DNA of 64,000 nt from Phaeotremella fagi (GCA_001599715.1 BCHU01000005.1:930001-994000), one strand, 5' to 3'; positions 1 through 12,308 are shown, counted from the stretch's first letter. A program made the numbers and translations. Notes: generated by a model from the sequence alone, not told the origin.

Positions 1-259
1 TTGAGAGATGTTTAGAAGTGAAAAGATAGATAGAGAGTTGAAAACTGCCTTTTGTCCAAGTCGAGAGAACAATAAACCTTTCAAGTTCCTTTGATGTGGA
101 GCCCCACTTCAACACACATAATGCCGTAAGTTATCACATCAGTTACAACTATCTACGAATGCTACAAGGAATACGAACCTTTGTATAGCTACAAAATCGT
201 TACAAATGCAATTACAAACCACAGAAGACTGTACCAGCAAGAACCACATCCACCTCCTC

Positions 260-1321
260 TCAATCATCCTTGCTCAACGACGGGATAGCATCCTGCTCCT
301 CCCCCTCCTCGTCGTCTCGAGGTGGACTCTTGAAAAACGGTGCGGGCGACGATGCCGACGATACCGGAGTCTCAATGATCTCTTCTTTGCTGACGGCTCT
401 GAATAACTAGGGGAAATACCGTATCAATGAACGATTCTTCCATCTTCAAACCGACTCCACTCACTTCATCTTCCAAGGCCATCAATGCAGATGACGGACC
501 AAAAAATGGACCTGATTTTGACCAGCTCATATCAAACAATGAATCCTTGATATCATCAAATTCATGTAAAAAAGCCATGTCGTCGTAACCACAACCACGC
601 ATCCAATTTGCTATCTGAAGTGCAGCCGTGGTCTTGAGCAAAGCTCTATTTTCAGGTGAACCAAAATCTTCTTGAAAAGTGTGGGGCGATTCCAAATTGA
701 CTGGATTCGAATTTCGCCATTTTGGAGGGTCCCCGTTGATCTCGGCCTTGTTCATGGCTTGCATGAAATAGCCAATGGCAGCTTGACCGCTTTTTTCAGC
801 GTTTGGTGTTGCTATTAAGAAAGTGCTTAACCTACAGTAATATTGAGAGTACTAAGGTCAAACTTAGAGTGGTGGACAGAATTTGACTGTATATTTGAGA
901 ACTCACCCTTGCGCCGATATCTTTGATCTTTTGCTGTTTTTCACTCGATAAAAAGAAGAAGAAGCCATCAGATATCGTAAGAAGTGACCAATGTCGTCTA
1001 TGTATAACGCTATAAGCACGAATGAGCTCGCTTCTAGTGATCTGTAAAGGAAAGATCCATCCACAATTAGTTTTTCTAACAACAACTACTATCACCTTAT
1101 CATCGAGAACGTACTTGAAATGATTTCCCAGCGAATGAACATTTGAACGATAAGATGAATATTGGGTTCTTCCAAAAGAATGGTAGAGCTCGAGGGAGAA
1201 CGAGGTAGGAACACTCGGCAGTGTGTTGGAGTTGAAGAAAAGATGAATGGGAAGGAGGAACTTTGTCGACAAAGTCGATTGATTTAAAATATTGGTATTG
1301 TGCTTCGGCCATCCGAGTCAT
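260..1321 (-). CDS. Orphan paralogous family protein, copy 1
   Basis: I do not recognise this family and assign no function. It is one of three paralogs in the window (others at 47644-48789 and 49416-50575). The start at 1321 (MTRMAEA) is supported by copy B, whose stretch from Met to the conserved FVDKVPP motif is also 23 residues. After FVDKVPP come a CSY-L-PR block, FILSFK-S, ITRSELIRAYS at the head of exon 2, then A-N-KAEING, EDFGSPENRALLKTTAALQ, FDDIKD and SGPFFGPS. The last exon lies in another frame: an intron from the GTGAGT after ...ALEDE joins an acidic tail ending SLSKDD, matching LLKKDE in copy B. No signal peptide or membrane segment is evident. The join between exon 2 and the AEING exon (about 830-910) is unresolved, so a frame lesion cannot be excluded. 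It is divergent from EAF1. Confidence 0.72.
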
Positions 1322-1662
1322 GTTGGACGTTGATGTTGATGTTGATGTTACTACAAATACATGATAAAATTGAATTGAAGTAAGTCACTGGATCACTGTG
1401 CCACTCTATAGATATCCTGCTCATTCGTTTTAGGCGCGCAAACAGTTAATGTTTGCGGCGTGCCTAACCATCCATCACTCATTCATTCGTTGTTTTCACT
1501 GAATTTTCAATCTTCATCTGAAATCTATCAACTAAAAACCACCTTCGATAAACAACAACCCTCACCAACACGAGCCAACACTCCTCAGAGGTATCCCCTC
1601 GTACACCCACCCCACTCTGAATGACAATTTCAATCTGAGCACCGAGCAAAACCCTCAACAAA
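1322..1662. promoter_or_regulatory. Divergent promoter between orphan copy 1 and EAF1
   Basis: This 341-base gap separates two divergently transcribed genes and must hold both promoters. Next to the orphan-gene start is a GTTGAT hexamer repeated about three times (around 1330-1350). At 1431-1439 lies TAGGCGCGC and at 1458-1466 its near inverse GCGTGCCTA, forming an interrupted inverted repeat around AAAC-N7-GTTT. No ORF or RNA gene is visible. The regulatory role is inferred from position only. Confidence 0.5.
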
Positions 1663-4600
1663 ATGTCATCAGAAGTCGCGGTTTCAGTATGTCGTGTCTT
1701 TTGTTTATCTAGTCTTCTTTCTTAATTTGACTGACTCTCATCTTGACAGGCCAGAGAATTATGGGGAGCTGTAAGAGAGTACTATGATTCCAGGGAGACT
1801 ACTATCGAGTAGGATTTAATCTCGGTCGTCAGATTCGTAATGGTTTGCTAACCATGTTACTTTTAGGGAAATCAAGAACGACCATGAAATCCATTTAAAG
1901 GAGTTGTTTGGGATGATGCGTGGATTGAACGGTAGTGGAAGTGAATTTCCATCTTTCGAGCATGATTTCATGGATTACGATAGTGGTTGTAAAGAATTTC
2001 AAGCTTTCAGAGAAGAATATAGGTTGGAAGCAGGGTAGGTTGTCCTCTCGTCATTGGATCGCAATCTGATATCATTAGACCTTCGAGGATTTCCAAACTA
2101 TCGTTACCATCGTTACCACCACCTTCACCTCCGACCACTGCTGTTATATTTCCAGACGAGGTCACGAATGATTCCAAACCTCAGGCTTCAACTTCGACTC
2201 TGCATCCAATCCCAGTTAACTCCCCAAGAGGCTTAAGAACTTCATCACGTCATCCAACTCCCGCCAGAAACTCTCCCATCCCACTATCACCCTCTATCCC
2301 ATCTTCACCAACCAAAGAGGAAACCATGACAGTGAATCTGAACGATATTCAACCAATCCGAAGACGTTCGTTTTCACCTGTTCAAAAGATGATCGCGCCA
2401 GAATGGATTCCTTTAGATAATTATAACGCTGCAGGCACACCACCTAGATCGCCATCGCGAATTTCCATGTCATTGGAAACAAAGTACACGTCTCAACTAC
2501 CTCGTTTACCACCTGCACCGCATCATTCTAACCATCGACATCGACGAGGTAGTAAAGCTGAAGATAAAAAGGTCGATTTACATCGGTTACAAGTACAGTA
2601 CGCTTTGAACCCTGTCAGTGGGACTATAGCAAAATCTGCTAAATGCGTCTTGACGTCTGATTGGAAGGTAGGTAGACTCAAATGCCTGTCACTGACGTTT
2701 GACAGATCGCACAACGAGAACTTCGACACGTCAGAGCGATGGAGAAAATCGAAGCTAAAAAGACATCGAATAGGTGGAGTTTAAGACAACCTAAAAAACA
2801 TCGTGGACCTGCTGTACCCAAGGCACATTGGGATTGGTTACTGGAAGAGATGGAATGGATGCGAATCGATTTCACCGAAGAAAGGAGGTGGAAAAGAATA
2901 CAAGCTCGTGAATTCGCTTATCAAATTGTTGAATGGCACTTGTCTTCTGCTGAAGAAAAAGCTGAACTGATGGTTGGTGGACGAGGTTATGGGAAGAGTA
3001 ACGATATCGCCATTCCTGGACACAGTGGACGGATACCTGTGCCCCAAGAATCTGCTGAGGACGATGTGGAAAACCTCATTGATCATCTGATGGATGATGA
3101 TGTGTCTGGAGAGATGGAGACTGAGGCTTTGGAACCAACTGGAGCTGAAGTTTTGAAAGAGATTCTACCTTCTACAAAGGAGGACGATGGTGATGTCAAA
3201 ATGGCGGATGCAGATGCAGACGCTGAAGGTGAAGAAGATGCCGAGGGGGAGATTGACGCTGAGGGCTCAGCTGATGCGGAAGGCGAAGTGGATGGTGAGG
3301 GTGAGATCGATGCTGAAGGCGAAACTGAGGAAGTGGGTGCTGAAGGTGTGGTGGGACTTGACGGTAGGTTATGAGTTGTACCGTTACTCATGAGTAGATA
3401 TTCCAGCTCCGCAAGAAGCAACTGAAAATGATCGGGAGGTGGGTGATACCCAGGAAAGTCGACGAAAAGAGAACGGAGATCACGTTCTACCCAACGGGTT
3501 AATACTTCATCGCAACTTTACCAGCGCCGAGCAATTGCTTGTATCGCGGAAACCACTTTTGGAGCTACCACTCGAGACAGCGACCGTGGATATCGCTTCA
3601 CTTCCTGGTTTAAGTATGGACAACCATGTTAACGACGAAATCGAACTCGATCCACCGACACTTGTTGATCTCTTCCCTGATCTCGCTGTTTACGGGGGAC
3701 CCACACCACCTGAAGATGGAAAGGTTCATCGTCGATTCGAAGAAGGTCTCACCACTGGAAACAGGATCGCTCATACTTCAAGATTAATGGATATAAGACC
3801 TGTATTCGTTTCTACACTTTTACCGTCTAAGAATAAAGGTGATGGTCAGTGGAAGTATCTACAGGATGGACCTTATTACGAAGATCCAAAGGGGATGACG
3901 GACGTTCCACCGGAAATCGTAGCTTCTGCATCAACCTTCTTCTCAGGAAAAGCGTTGAGACCGCTCAACATGTTACCGTTCAATCCACCCGTTCAACCGT
4001 CCAACATCAATCTAAGATCCACTCCGATTTGGACTCCAGAAGAGGATACTCTTTTGCAAAGGCTGATTTCGACTTATCCGTTCAATTGGACACTTATCAG
4101 TGATTGTTTCAATTCGGAACGGGTGACTATCCCGACTGATCGTAGGACCGCTTATGATTGTTATGATCATTGGAATGTAACTTGGGGTCCGGCCAAGGGA
4201 ACTGTGAAACCAGAAATCGTTAATGCTACTGCTCCAGCTACTGCTACTGCAACACCCGTTCCATCGGGTACACCAGCTGCAGGCGGTAACGTACCAACCA
4301 CAGTAGCTCCAGCTGCCCCGACTGCAACAGCAACAGCCGGACCTTCAGCCTCTACCCCAGCTCCAGGAGCTACACCAGCTCCTCGTCCTCCAGCCCAAAC
4401 GACGCCAGGTCAGACTCCAATATCAGTCCCAACGCTACCACCTTCAACCAACGGTCAACCTGAACCACCGTTTGATGGTCAGAACCCACCTCCACCCGGT
4501 CTGCTGAAGAAGGATAAACAAACCAAACCGCAGAAATATGAGGGATCTAAAAAAGCTATCAGACATCAAGTCATCTATGACGCTATGAGACGGATGGTTC

Positions 4601-5980
4601 GTCGTCGTGAGGCATCAAAACAAAAGACTAGTCGTGAGTTTTAGTGCTTCTGTTTTAATGCGTTGATGTTGACTTTTCCCTAGTCAAAGATCAACCTAAA
4701 AAAGTCATCAATGTTCATGAGAGTCATTCGAGTTATTTGATGAATTCTATATCGACACCTTGGGATCTGGTTGAGGCTAAACATCGAAGGGATTTGCATG
4801 CTATTCAACAGCGGAACGAACGGATGGCGCAGGAAGCGGCTAGTCGAAACGCTGCTATGAGACAACAACAGATGATGCATGCTCAACAGCAACAGCAGCA
4901 ACAACAACAGCAGCAGCAAACACAACAGGCTACACAGCAACAGCAACAACAGCAACAGCAACAAATGCGACCCCCACCCGTGAGGGTTGGACCCAATGGT
5001 CAACCACTACCGAACATGGCACCTAGTCAACAACAATTACTCTCAGCAGTCGCAGCGGCTAATGCGGTCAGTGGACGACAACCAGCTCAGAACGGTGTAC
5101 CTGTACCTGTACCAGGTCCAGGTCAACCTAACGGAGTTCGACCACCACCTGTCCCAACTCAGAATCAAAACCAAAACCAAAACCCAGGTCAGGTTCAACA
5201 ACAAATGCAAATGCTACAGGCTCAACAAATGGTTGCTGCCCAACAAGTCAGAACTCAACAGAACTCCTCACGTGCTGGTGGTACACCACAGAGTCAAGCT
5301 TCACCTTTTTCACAACCTTCAGGTGAATTACCTGGTAACAACGTCAACGTCGACATGGCCAATTCACCCGCGATGAACAACATGAACATTCAATCTTCAC
5401 CTCAACAACAGATGCTTCAGCAACAACAGATCCAACAACATCAATTGCAACAGCAGCAACCTGGTCCACAGCAACAGATGCAACAAGGTCAACAGCAGTT
5501 ACAGCAAGCTGGAATGAACAGGATACCATCAGGTAGTATACCTCCTCATATGCGTGTACCATCTGGTGGTTCTCCACAGTTACAGCATGCTTTACCGCAA
5601 GGTAGTCCTGTGATGAACAACGCTGCGATGCAAGCTTTGATCAGTGGAATGACCGCCAACGGTCAACAACCAACTCCAGAACAAATCAGGGCGCTGCAAA
5701 TTCAAATGTTGAGAAATGTCAGTTCATCCTCTGTCATCTTGTACTAAAGCTGACATTATGAATATAGTCTCAGGTCGCTCAAGCTCAAGCTCAAGCTGCT
5801 CAACAAGGTCAACAGATTCAGAATGTTCAAGGTGTTGTAAGTTTCATCTTTCCTCTTGGGTCCCGTTCGTTCACTGACGTGAACGTGATGATACGTTTTT
5901 AGCCTCATTTCGCAAGATCACCTGCATTGCAGAACGCTCAGATACCTCCCAGAGCCAGTCCGAAACCTCAAGGGCAATAA
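1663..5980 (+). CDS. EAF1: NuA4 histone acetyltransferase scaffold Eaf1/Vid21 (HSA and SANT domains)
   Basis: Eaf1/Vid21 is the platform subunit that assembles the NuA4 acetyltransferase in the nucleus. The HSA helix is encoded at about 2815-2945 ([18 protein letters not shown], then ERRWKR and [12 protein letters not shown]). An acidic, E/D/A-rich run follows at about 3200-3350. A SANT/Myb repeat is at about 4025-4180 ([13 protein letters not shown], then [11 protein letters not shown] and [10 protein letters not shown]). A proline/alanine linker and long glutamine tracts (about 4860-4970 and 5390-5510) complete the order typical of fungal Vid21. The start at 1663 opens a short exon spliced (GTATGT...GACAG) to one beginning [12 protein letters not shown]. 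The last exon ends SPKPQGQ at 5980. At least eight introns are needed. The opposite-strand poly-leucine and serine-rich ORFs are shadows of the Gln and acidic tracts. Confidence 0.93.
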
Positions 5981-6475
5981 TGGAGTTTAAATTTGATTGA
6001 TTTAGATTTTGGGATAAAAGTGATGGTCATTTCTTGGGTTTGTTGTATTTGATATAAATTGTTTCCAGGTGTTTCTTCTTGATTCAGTGGTTGATGGGTA
6101 TTGTCTCTTCCTTCGTGACGATTTAGATGCATATCTCTATGTACTCGTACATGTCTCACCACCTACTAAGGTATTGTCTGGAAAGATGACTTCGGCGCTC
6201 GTGTTACAATCGAAGGCGGATGACCTTGTGGATAAATAGAAGCAATGGGATTTTTACCGAAGACGAAGGAAGAATGGAAATAATGACGGTGATTTCATTT
6301 GGTCGATGAAGTACCTTTCGGTCTTTCTCTATCGTATGTAGAAACATCCTTTGATGATACAGTGGTCTATGAGAAGTCCAATTTGTCAACACTGTTAAGC
6401 TCTCTTGATCGAGTCTTCAGCTTTGTTACGGTGTTTCTTTATCTGGTGGTCTTCATAATCTTTACGCAAAATAAA
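5981..6475. other. Intergenic region between EAF1 and an orphan ORF
   Basis: The 495 bases hold the EAF1 3' region and the upstream region of the next ORF. The frame of the next ORF stays open back to about 6299 but has no ATG before 6476, so that extension is treated as non-coding. No RNA gene or repeat is evident. Confidence 0.4.
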
Positions 6476-7045
6476 ATGTCCCAATTTCCAACATCTTCCA
6501 TAAATCGTGGACCGATATCATTCTGCGATGATCTAGGAAATATCAATCCCTTGACTGGACAAGTCATCTTCAACCATGAATTTCAAAATCTGGAACTGTC
6601 ATCAAACGGTTTACACGGATCATTGCATGTAGCAGAAGAAAGTTTTGAAGGTTGTGTGAATCAAATTGTTTGTAGGGAGTTTGAAGAGGGAGATGTAGTC
6701 TATGAAAGACTTCCAAATGAGACTAGTAGGTTGAAATGCGATAGGGAAAGTCGACCGGAAACTGCATCTGATTGGGAATGTGGAAGACTTCACCGATACA
6801 CATGTCCAACAAATGGTTCTTTCGAAAAAGGTGATCTATACCTCCAAGACTCATGTTTCAAATATCATCTTTTTTATCATAAGAATTCGGGTGTCGTCAA
6901 ACCTTGTTCCGAAGATTGTAATTCTATTGATAGAGATCGTTATGTCAAACTTTGGACTAGGGGTGGGGAAGAACATGATGAGGAATCGAATTTGGATCAG
7001 AATTCATTTTTTGGCTGGTTGATAAATGTCTCGTTAGCTGATTGA
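6476..7045 (+). CDS. Hypothetical cysteine-rich protein, single exon
   Basis: This is a 189-residue open frame beginning MSQFPTSSINRG at the first in-frame ATG and ending NVSLAD. It carries about nine cysteines, mostly in the second half (CGRLHRYTC, then DSCFKYH and PCSEDCNS), and acidic stretches. No signal peptide is evident, and I recognise no family. Lack of introns is unusual beside its intron-rich neighbours, so it may be a lineage-specific gene. It ends about 200 bases before USB1 on the same strand. Coding status rests on length and amino-acid composition alone. Confidence 0.5.
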   Translation: MSQFPTSSINRGPISFCDDLGNINPLTGQVIFNHEFQNLELSSNGLHGSLHVAEESFEGCVNQIVCREFEEGDVVYERLPNETSRLKCDRESRPETASDWECGRLHRYTCPTNGSFEKGDLYLQDSCFKYHLFYHKNSGVVKPCSEDCNSIDRDRYVKLWTRGGEEHDEESNLDQNSFFGWLINVSLAD

Positions 7046-7248
7046 TAAGATGGGATTTGATTTTGCTGTGGAATTGGGTTTCATTATTTGCATGTTCACG
7101 ATAAGTCTTTAGTGGGATGCAAGCATGTGCCACCCCGATTTGCCACTCACTCAACAAAAGTTGAATCAACAGTCCAAACCGATTCAAAAAGTATCTGACT
7201 ACACAACTATCATCAATGAATCGATAGCGACAAGAATAAAGCACCAGG

Positions 7249-8338
7249 ATGGGACTGGTAGCTTATTCTTCGGATTCAGAAAGTTCAGTCATCTGGAAGC
7301 CAAAACCTCCTATCAAGAAGTAAGTCACAGCTTACGGTGGTTTCACAGCTAAAATTGTTGTTAGACGCAAAACCCTGCCTAGTCTTCCGGTGGGATATGA
7401 AAGTGGTATGTTTGATTTATTATTTGGAACCCAGTCATTGATTGATCTTAGCACCGAAAGACGATCCTTCGTTACATCAAGGACGAAAACGATCTCGACC
7501 GTTTGTCTCTGGTGACTACAACGTCCATGTATACGTTAGTTGTAAGTCAGGTAAAAATATGGAATCCGAAATCTAACAATGGAAAGTGACAATCCCCAAA
7601 TCATTCCACGAGATTTTAGATAAAGTACAAATCGTCTCTCAAACCCAATCCCCTCAAAACACCATTCACGCCCTCTCAAAATCCCCACAAGGTATCAAAA
7701 CCCCTTTACACATCTCCCTAACCCACCCGCTTCCACTTCGTCAATCCCAAATCCCAGAATTCCAACATGCTCTCCAGAACGGGATTTTAAAATCTACAGG
7801 AGAATTAGGCAGACGATTTCAATTGAGTTTGTTGAATCAGTTCAATGTTTATGAGAACGGTCGAAGATTAGGTGGGGAGGGTGAAGGTGGACGAGGTTTT
7901 TTGGCTTTGAGAGTTGGCGCTGGATCTCGGGAGGTTAGTTTTGGGGTGGAAGCTTGAATTATGATGTGTTTGGCTGATTTCTGGTAGCTTTTGGCTATAG
8001 TTGATAAGATCATTCATCCAATTTTAGCTAGATTCCATTTACCGTTGTATCATACTGATCCGGAATTCCACACTTCCATCGCTTGGTCGCTTCTGCAACC
8101 GGAAACTCAGATGGGTGGAACAAGCGAGTCTTTGAACGAAAATACAGAAATTGATTCACAAGTTGATCACGAGGGTCGAATATCGATAGGTAATCCTTTT
8201 ACCAAGAGTGTTCTCCAATCTCTAAACACCGAATTTCAAGATGTTCTATTGGAGTGTCAGCCGAAATCAGGTTGGACAATTGATAAACTAGAAATGAAAG
8301 TGGGTAAAAAAGTGAACGAAATACCACTTCGTGCTTAG
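7249..8338 (+). CDS. USB1: U6 snRNA 3' phosphodiesterase Usb1/Mpn1
   Basis: Usb1 trims and protects the oligo(U) 3' end of U6 snRNA in the nucleus. The protein starts MGLVAYSSDSESS, the usual short acidic N-terminus, at an ATG in a 71-nt exon whose AA|A junction leads to a KRKTLPSLP exon. Both 2H-phosphoesterase signatures are visible: HISLTHP (about 7710) and FHTSIAW (about 8067), the two H-x-S motifs that form the active site. NVHVYVS before the first motif matches the family's core strand. Five exons give about 290 residues, a normal length. It is convergent with PUS4, with only about 58 bases between the stop codons. Confidence 0.9.
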
Positions 8339-8396
8339 AATGGATTGGATCTTATGCATGGTATCTAACTAAAGTTACAAATGTTGTATCTCCGCT

Positions 8397-9872
8397 TCAG
8401 TGAGATCCAGAAGAAGGAACAGGGACCGAGACGAAACGCCTTAAAACCTCAACCTCCCATTCTTTGAGATCACCATGACGTCTCTTATCGAATATAGCTT
8501 GCGGTGAGAATTGAGAATCCAATTCTTCAGCACTTGCGCCTGCTTGAATCGCTTCTTCCTTTTCTCTTTTTTCGTCGTCCAACGATTTGTTACGTTCGTC
8601 AATCGCACGTTGCCATACTGACCAAGGAACGCAACCACCAGCTGGACCTTTGTCGTTCTCATCTCCCTCAACCTTCGTTTTGCCTTCGATAGATTTGATA
8701 ACCTCTTCATCCCCGTGAAGTGAGAATTCCCCTTGTCTCGTTCGAGTAAGTTTAACGACATGCGCACCGCAACCTAAAGCTAATCCTATATCATGGACGA
8801 TAGACCTAACATATGTTCCCGAACTGACAGTCATTCGAATAGTGAAAGTCGCAGGACGAAGTCCCGTCGAAGCAGAGATTTCAGGAGCAGCAGCATGTAG
8901 ATTGGGTAAAGGAATCGTCGTCGATGTCGATTCGTTTTCATCGGTACCGGTAGGTTGTTCTTTGTCTTGAGCCTCTTTAACCATTTTCGTCAATTTATCA
9001 AAAACATTCTTCTCATCTTCAGTCAATTGTTTAGTTGGCCATTGATAGTTGTGTCCCCCGTCTTCGGGTTTTATCGATGCTGGAGTGAAATCTAATAGAT
9101 CTATCGAGACTGTACATTGTCGTGATGGGATGGCTCGGGGTAATGGTTTCGATTCCCTCGCGTATTCGTATAATGGTTTCCCATCCATTTTGAGAGCTGA
9201 GAAACTAAGTGATTGTTATTACTGATGCAATGTTTTTGATTTATGGACTTTAACCACTCACATTGGTGGTATCTGTGTTATGTTTCCTCTGAATTTGTCC
9301 AACACTTTTTCTACATCTTCTCGTGTTATGTTATCAGATACTGCTGTTGATAGAATTGCACCTTCAGAATCAAACGTCGTAGTTGCAGCACCGAGCAAAC
9401 CAATACTTTCGTATTCCTAGAATCAAGTTAAGCTGAAAGATATTGGGACATCAACGACTCCGACTTACTTTTGAACATTCTAAAAACCTGTTGAGATGTT
9501 TAGTACCCCTGTTAACTCCAATAACTATGAATCATATGTCAAAAACCAAACCAACTGAACGAAACTCAGACCTACCCAAAACACCATCCGCTAAAGGATC
9601 CAGCGTTCCCCCTTGTCCAATCTTCAATCCTTGATGAGCAGCATTCTTCTTCCTACTTTTACCCAAAAGATGTCTTGGTTTTTCAGGATCATCGAAAAGT
9701 TTTGAATCCAATAATAAAGGAGTTATCCAGTCGATAATCCTCATTCTGTCAGATGTTAGTGGGTACCATACATTGAAAAGGGTAGGTTGACATACGAAGC
9801 TGGACCTGAGGGTTTTGCTACGGGGAACAAACCATTTAGAGGTAGTGGTGGAGATGTGGGTGCTTTGGGCAT
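8397..9872 (-). CDS. PUS4: tRNA pseudouridine-55 synthase (TruB family, Pus4)
   Basis: Pus4 makes the universal pseudouridine at position 55 in the T-loop of nuclear and mitochondrial tRNAs. The start at 9872 gives [26 protein letters not shown], containing the TruB motif-I pattern (G-F-KPSG-S). Motif II is [14 protein letters not shown] (about 9590), which holds the catalytic Asp. [16 protein letters not shown] (about 8780-8830) is the TruB motif that packs against the active site, followed by [10 protein letters not shown] low-complexity insert (about 8920-9020) lies between, as in other fungal Pus4 proteins. The C-terminus is extended and ends SGSH. Several short introns split the N-terminal half. 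Confidence 0.9.
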
Positions 9873-10087
9873 TTTGGGTTTTGGTAGGAGTTGACGAAAG
9901 AAGTTCTTGAGTCTTCAGCTTTTCTAAAAGTTTAAATGTTGTAGTGGCTAAATCTAATTCCGCAAATTGATGAAGAGCATGTTTCTAGTTGAGGGATGAG
10001 GAGTGGAAGTATCATAACAATCATACAATTGCGTACAAATCACATCACAGTACAACAACACGATGCCATTCGAGCAATCAACGTCCC

Positions 10088-11164
10088 CTAGTTCTCTTTC
10101 CCACTCCCCGGCTCTGAGACTTCCTGAAATCGCCATCTATCCTCAACAACCTCCATTCTCGGACACGGAACAGCTCCTCCATGACTGACACCCTGACGTG
10201 ATGTCCATCCTAGTAAACCATTCATTAACCATTCAGCAACGCCTTCTCCGGGTAACGGTCGTATAGTCTCAACTTCGTGTAATGCTATGAGACCAGATAT
10301 CGGTGAGAAGGTGTATAAAGAGGATGTTTGCCAGGTCGCTTCCTATGGAATGTTTAACACGTTGATTACTATTTAGAGGAAAGAACTGACTTTATGTGGT
10401 GGCAATCTTGGTGTTCCGTGTGCTGAAAGGAGGATTCTGATCTGTCTTTCTCGATTTCGTGATTTGTTGAAAGGATTAGCTGGTGACGAAGTCTTTGCTC
10501 TGGTCAGAGTCTTCTCCGACATACTCAATCTGTCCAGATCGATATGGAGATCGGTATGAAGGGCTACGATGTCGGGGTCAGTAAGGAATCAATAACTGAG
10601 ACTACCTTGCATTCCACTTCGAGCGATTGTAAAAGCCATACTGTAAGCAGGTAAAGATGATATCTGTTATGATAAAGTCTTTAATAAGCTTTGTCTACAC
10701 GATTAGAAACATGGTACTGACTTTGAGAGGTAACGGAGCAGGTAATTTGAGTATGACGTTCTGACTAAAGATCTCTGGTGGGAACAGCTCAACACCAGCT
10801 TGGGAAGGATTGAAGAAATGAGGTAAAGTTTGACGTAAATGAAGCATGCCTCTGGCTGAGTTACAATTAGTCCAGCAGATCGTCATCACTCAATACACCC
10901 ACCAACTCTCATTTCCCATTCTCTATCATCGACTTCTCCCTCACCAGGCCAATGGGACGGTTCTTCCTCTTTCCCTTTCCCTTTATCGTTTGGATGACTT
11001 GGACGCCAGAGATGTGGAGGAGTGAAGAATGGGATGGGTGAGATATGTTTCTGGGGGAAGGCAGAGAATGATCTGAGTGAAGAGTGAGAACTGATCTGTG
11101 TAAGATGGGATTTTGATGAGGATGCTATACATCTAGATCCTCTTGTTGCTATCAATGATAACAT
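10088..11164 (-). CDS. Probable mitochondrial protein, C6orf136/DUF2358-like
   Basis: The start at 11164 gives MLSLIATRGSRCIASS followed by a Ser/Arg/Lys-rich, acid-poor stretch, which looks like a mitochondrial presequence. Splicing through GTGGGT...CTCAG yields MRVARGMLHLRQTLPHFF, then VELFPPEIFSQNVILKLPAPLP. Further exons give a region with SSLYTFSPISGLIALHEVETI and a tail around AEWLMNGLLGW and GAVPCPRM, ending GSGKEN. A nuclear-fold (NTF2/SnoaL-like) small domain with a final 'readout' strand, as in DUF2358 proteins, fits this pattern, but that match is from memory and tentative. Biochemical function is unknown. It shares a 313-base divergent promoter with the mitoribosomal gene at 11478. 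Confidence 0.62.
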
Positions 11165-11477
11165 GATAACGACCTGAATGGATGGGAAGTTGTAGTTGAG
11201 TGATTGAGATATGGAAGGTTGAAGGAGGCGGAATTGTAAAAGCATGCATATCATCACATGGCTAGATAGAAAGTCTATTGCCGCAATTCTCCGTGTGATT
11301 TTGACAATACTTCGTGGGACATGTCCGCAAGCTTTATTGGAATTAGAAGGCGCCACAGCATGAAAACGCCGAGATTGGTTTGTCGGCGCTATAAGAATTC
11401 AGATTAATCAATTACCTTCAACGACGACGAGAACAACAGCGACAACGACAAGGAGAGTAAAAGTAACGACAAACACA
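11165..11477. promoter_or_regulatory. Divergent promoter of two mitochondrial-type genes
   Basis: The 313 bases lie between two divergent genes whose products both look mitochondrial, which suggests co-regulation. Just upstream of the plus-strand start is a CGACAA-like repetitive purine stretch (about 11419-11470), resembling the AACGAC repeat in front of the 50954 gene. No ORF is credible here. The regulatory role is inferred from position. Confidence 0.4.
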
Positions 11478-12110
11478 ATGGCAGCAATTCTATCCCACCA
11501 AATACCAAAAACCTACTCTCTTCTCTCTTTAGCACCAAGAGCAATCCAACCCTATCTAACCTCTCCAACCTGGTCACTAAACTGTGAAGCATCTTCATCG
11601 TCTCTCCCAATCTCCTCCCAAGAAATCTCTGCACCATGGTACAACAAACTCATCCCTTCATTGGAATCATTATCAGAACTCTTCCCATCGATTCTTTTGG
11701 CGGTACCAAAACATAAAGTTACGCATTCTAGAAAATCAATGAGATCCGCTAATAAAGGGTTGAAGAATAAGACCAGTGAGTTTGGTTTTTCATTCTCATG
11801 GGGATTGACCTCACATTCGAGTCCATTTTGTTTGGAACTGTCGAATATCTCATCAACGCTGACGGTTTCACTAACCTGTTTGATAGATTTCTCCCATTGT
11901 GAAGCCTGTGGATCAATCAAACTTTCACATAATCTTTGTCCTCAATGTTACTCTCAAATTTCTAGACGGTGTGTTAAGATCATTTTCGTTAATTGCGATA
12001 GCTAATTATCATTATTCTTGATCAGATGGAAAGCCGAAGCGAGAGGTGACAACCTGACGACGTTGAGGGATGCTACAGGAAGTACAACTGAGAATCCACC
12101 TTCCGTATAG
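11478..12110 (+). CDS. MRPL32: Mitochondrial large-subunit ribosomal protein bL32m
   Basis: This protein belongs to the bL32 family of the mitochondrial ribosome. Three exons (11478-11775, 11887-11968, 12026-12110) join without frame breaks to 154 residues. The N-terminal half is a presequence-like region. The core reads VPKHKVTHSRKSMRSANKGLKNKTN, the bL32 signature, followed by a zinc ribbon with CEACGS and CPQCY. The tail is short and ends NPPSV. In yeast the bL32m presequence is cleaved by the m-AAA protease, a step that controls ribosome assembly; whether that holds here is not visible. Confidence 0.9.
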
Positions 12111-12308
12111 ACGTTTGAGCTGGTTGCATAGCATGGAAATGTCAGGCTGGATAGTGTGGTCCAAGAAACACGCATATTGTATTGAAGTTTTGGATATCAT
12201 GCATTTCATACTTTCCAATTTTATTCAAACACAGTACCGACAGATGCAAAATTTCAAAATTAGTTCAGCTTTCGCTTTCCTTTTCAACATTTACCGAAAC
12301 TACTACTT

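Noticed and set aside
3083..3421. Minus-strand Ser/Ala/Pro repeat ORF
   Set aside because: It is the mirror of the acidic GAG/GAT-rich repeat in EAF1.
4680..5003. Minus-strand ORF encoding a poly-leucine run
   Set aside because: It is the antisense of the glutamine tract of EAF1; no start or domain supports it.
7125..7352. Plus-strand 75-aa frame upstream of USB1
   Set aside because: USB1 starts in another frame at 7249 with the typical MGLVAYSSDSE start.
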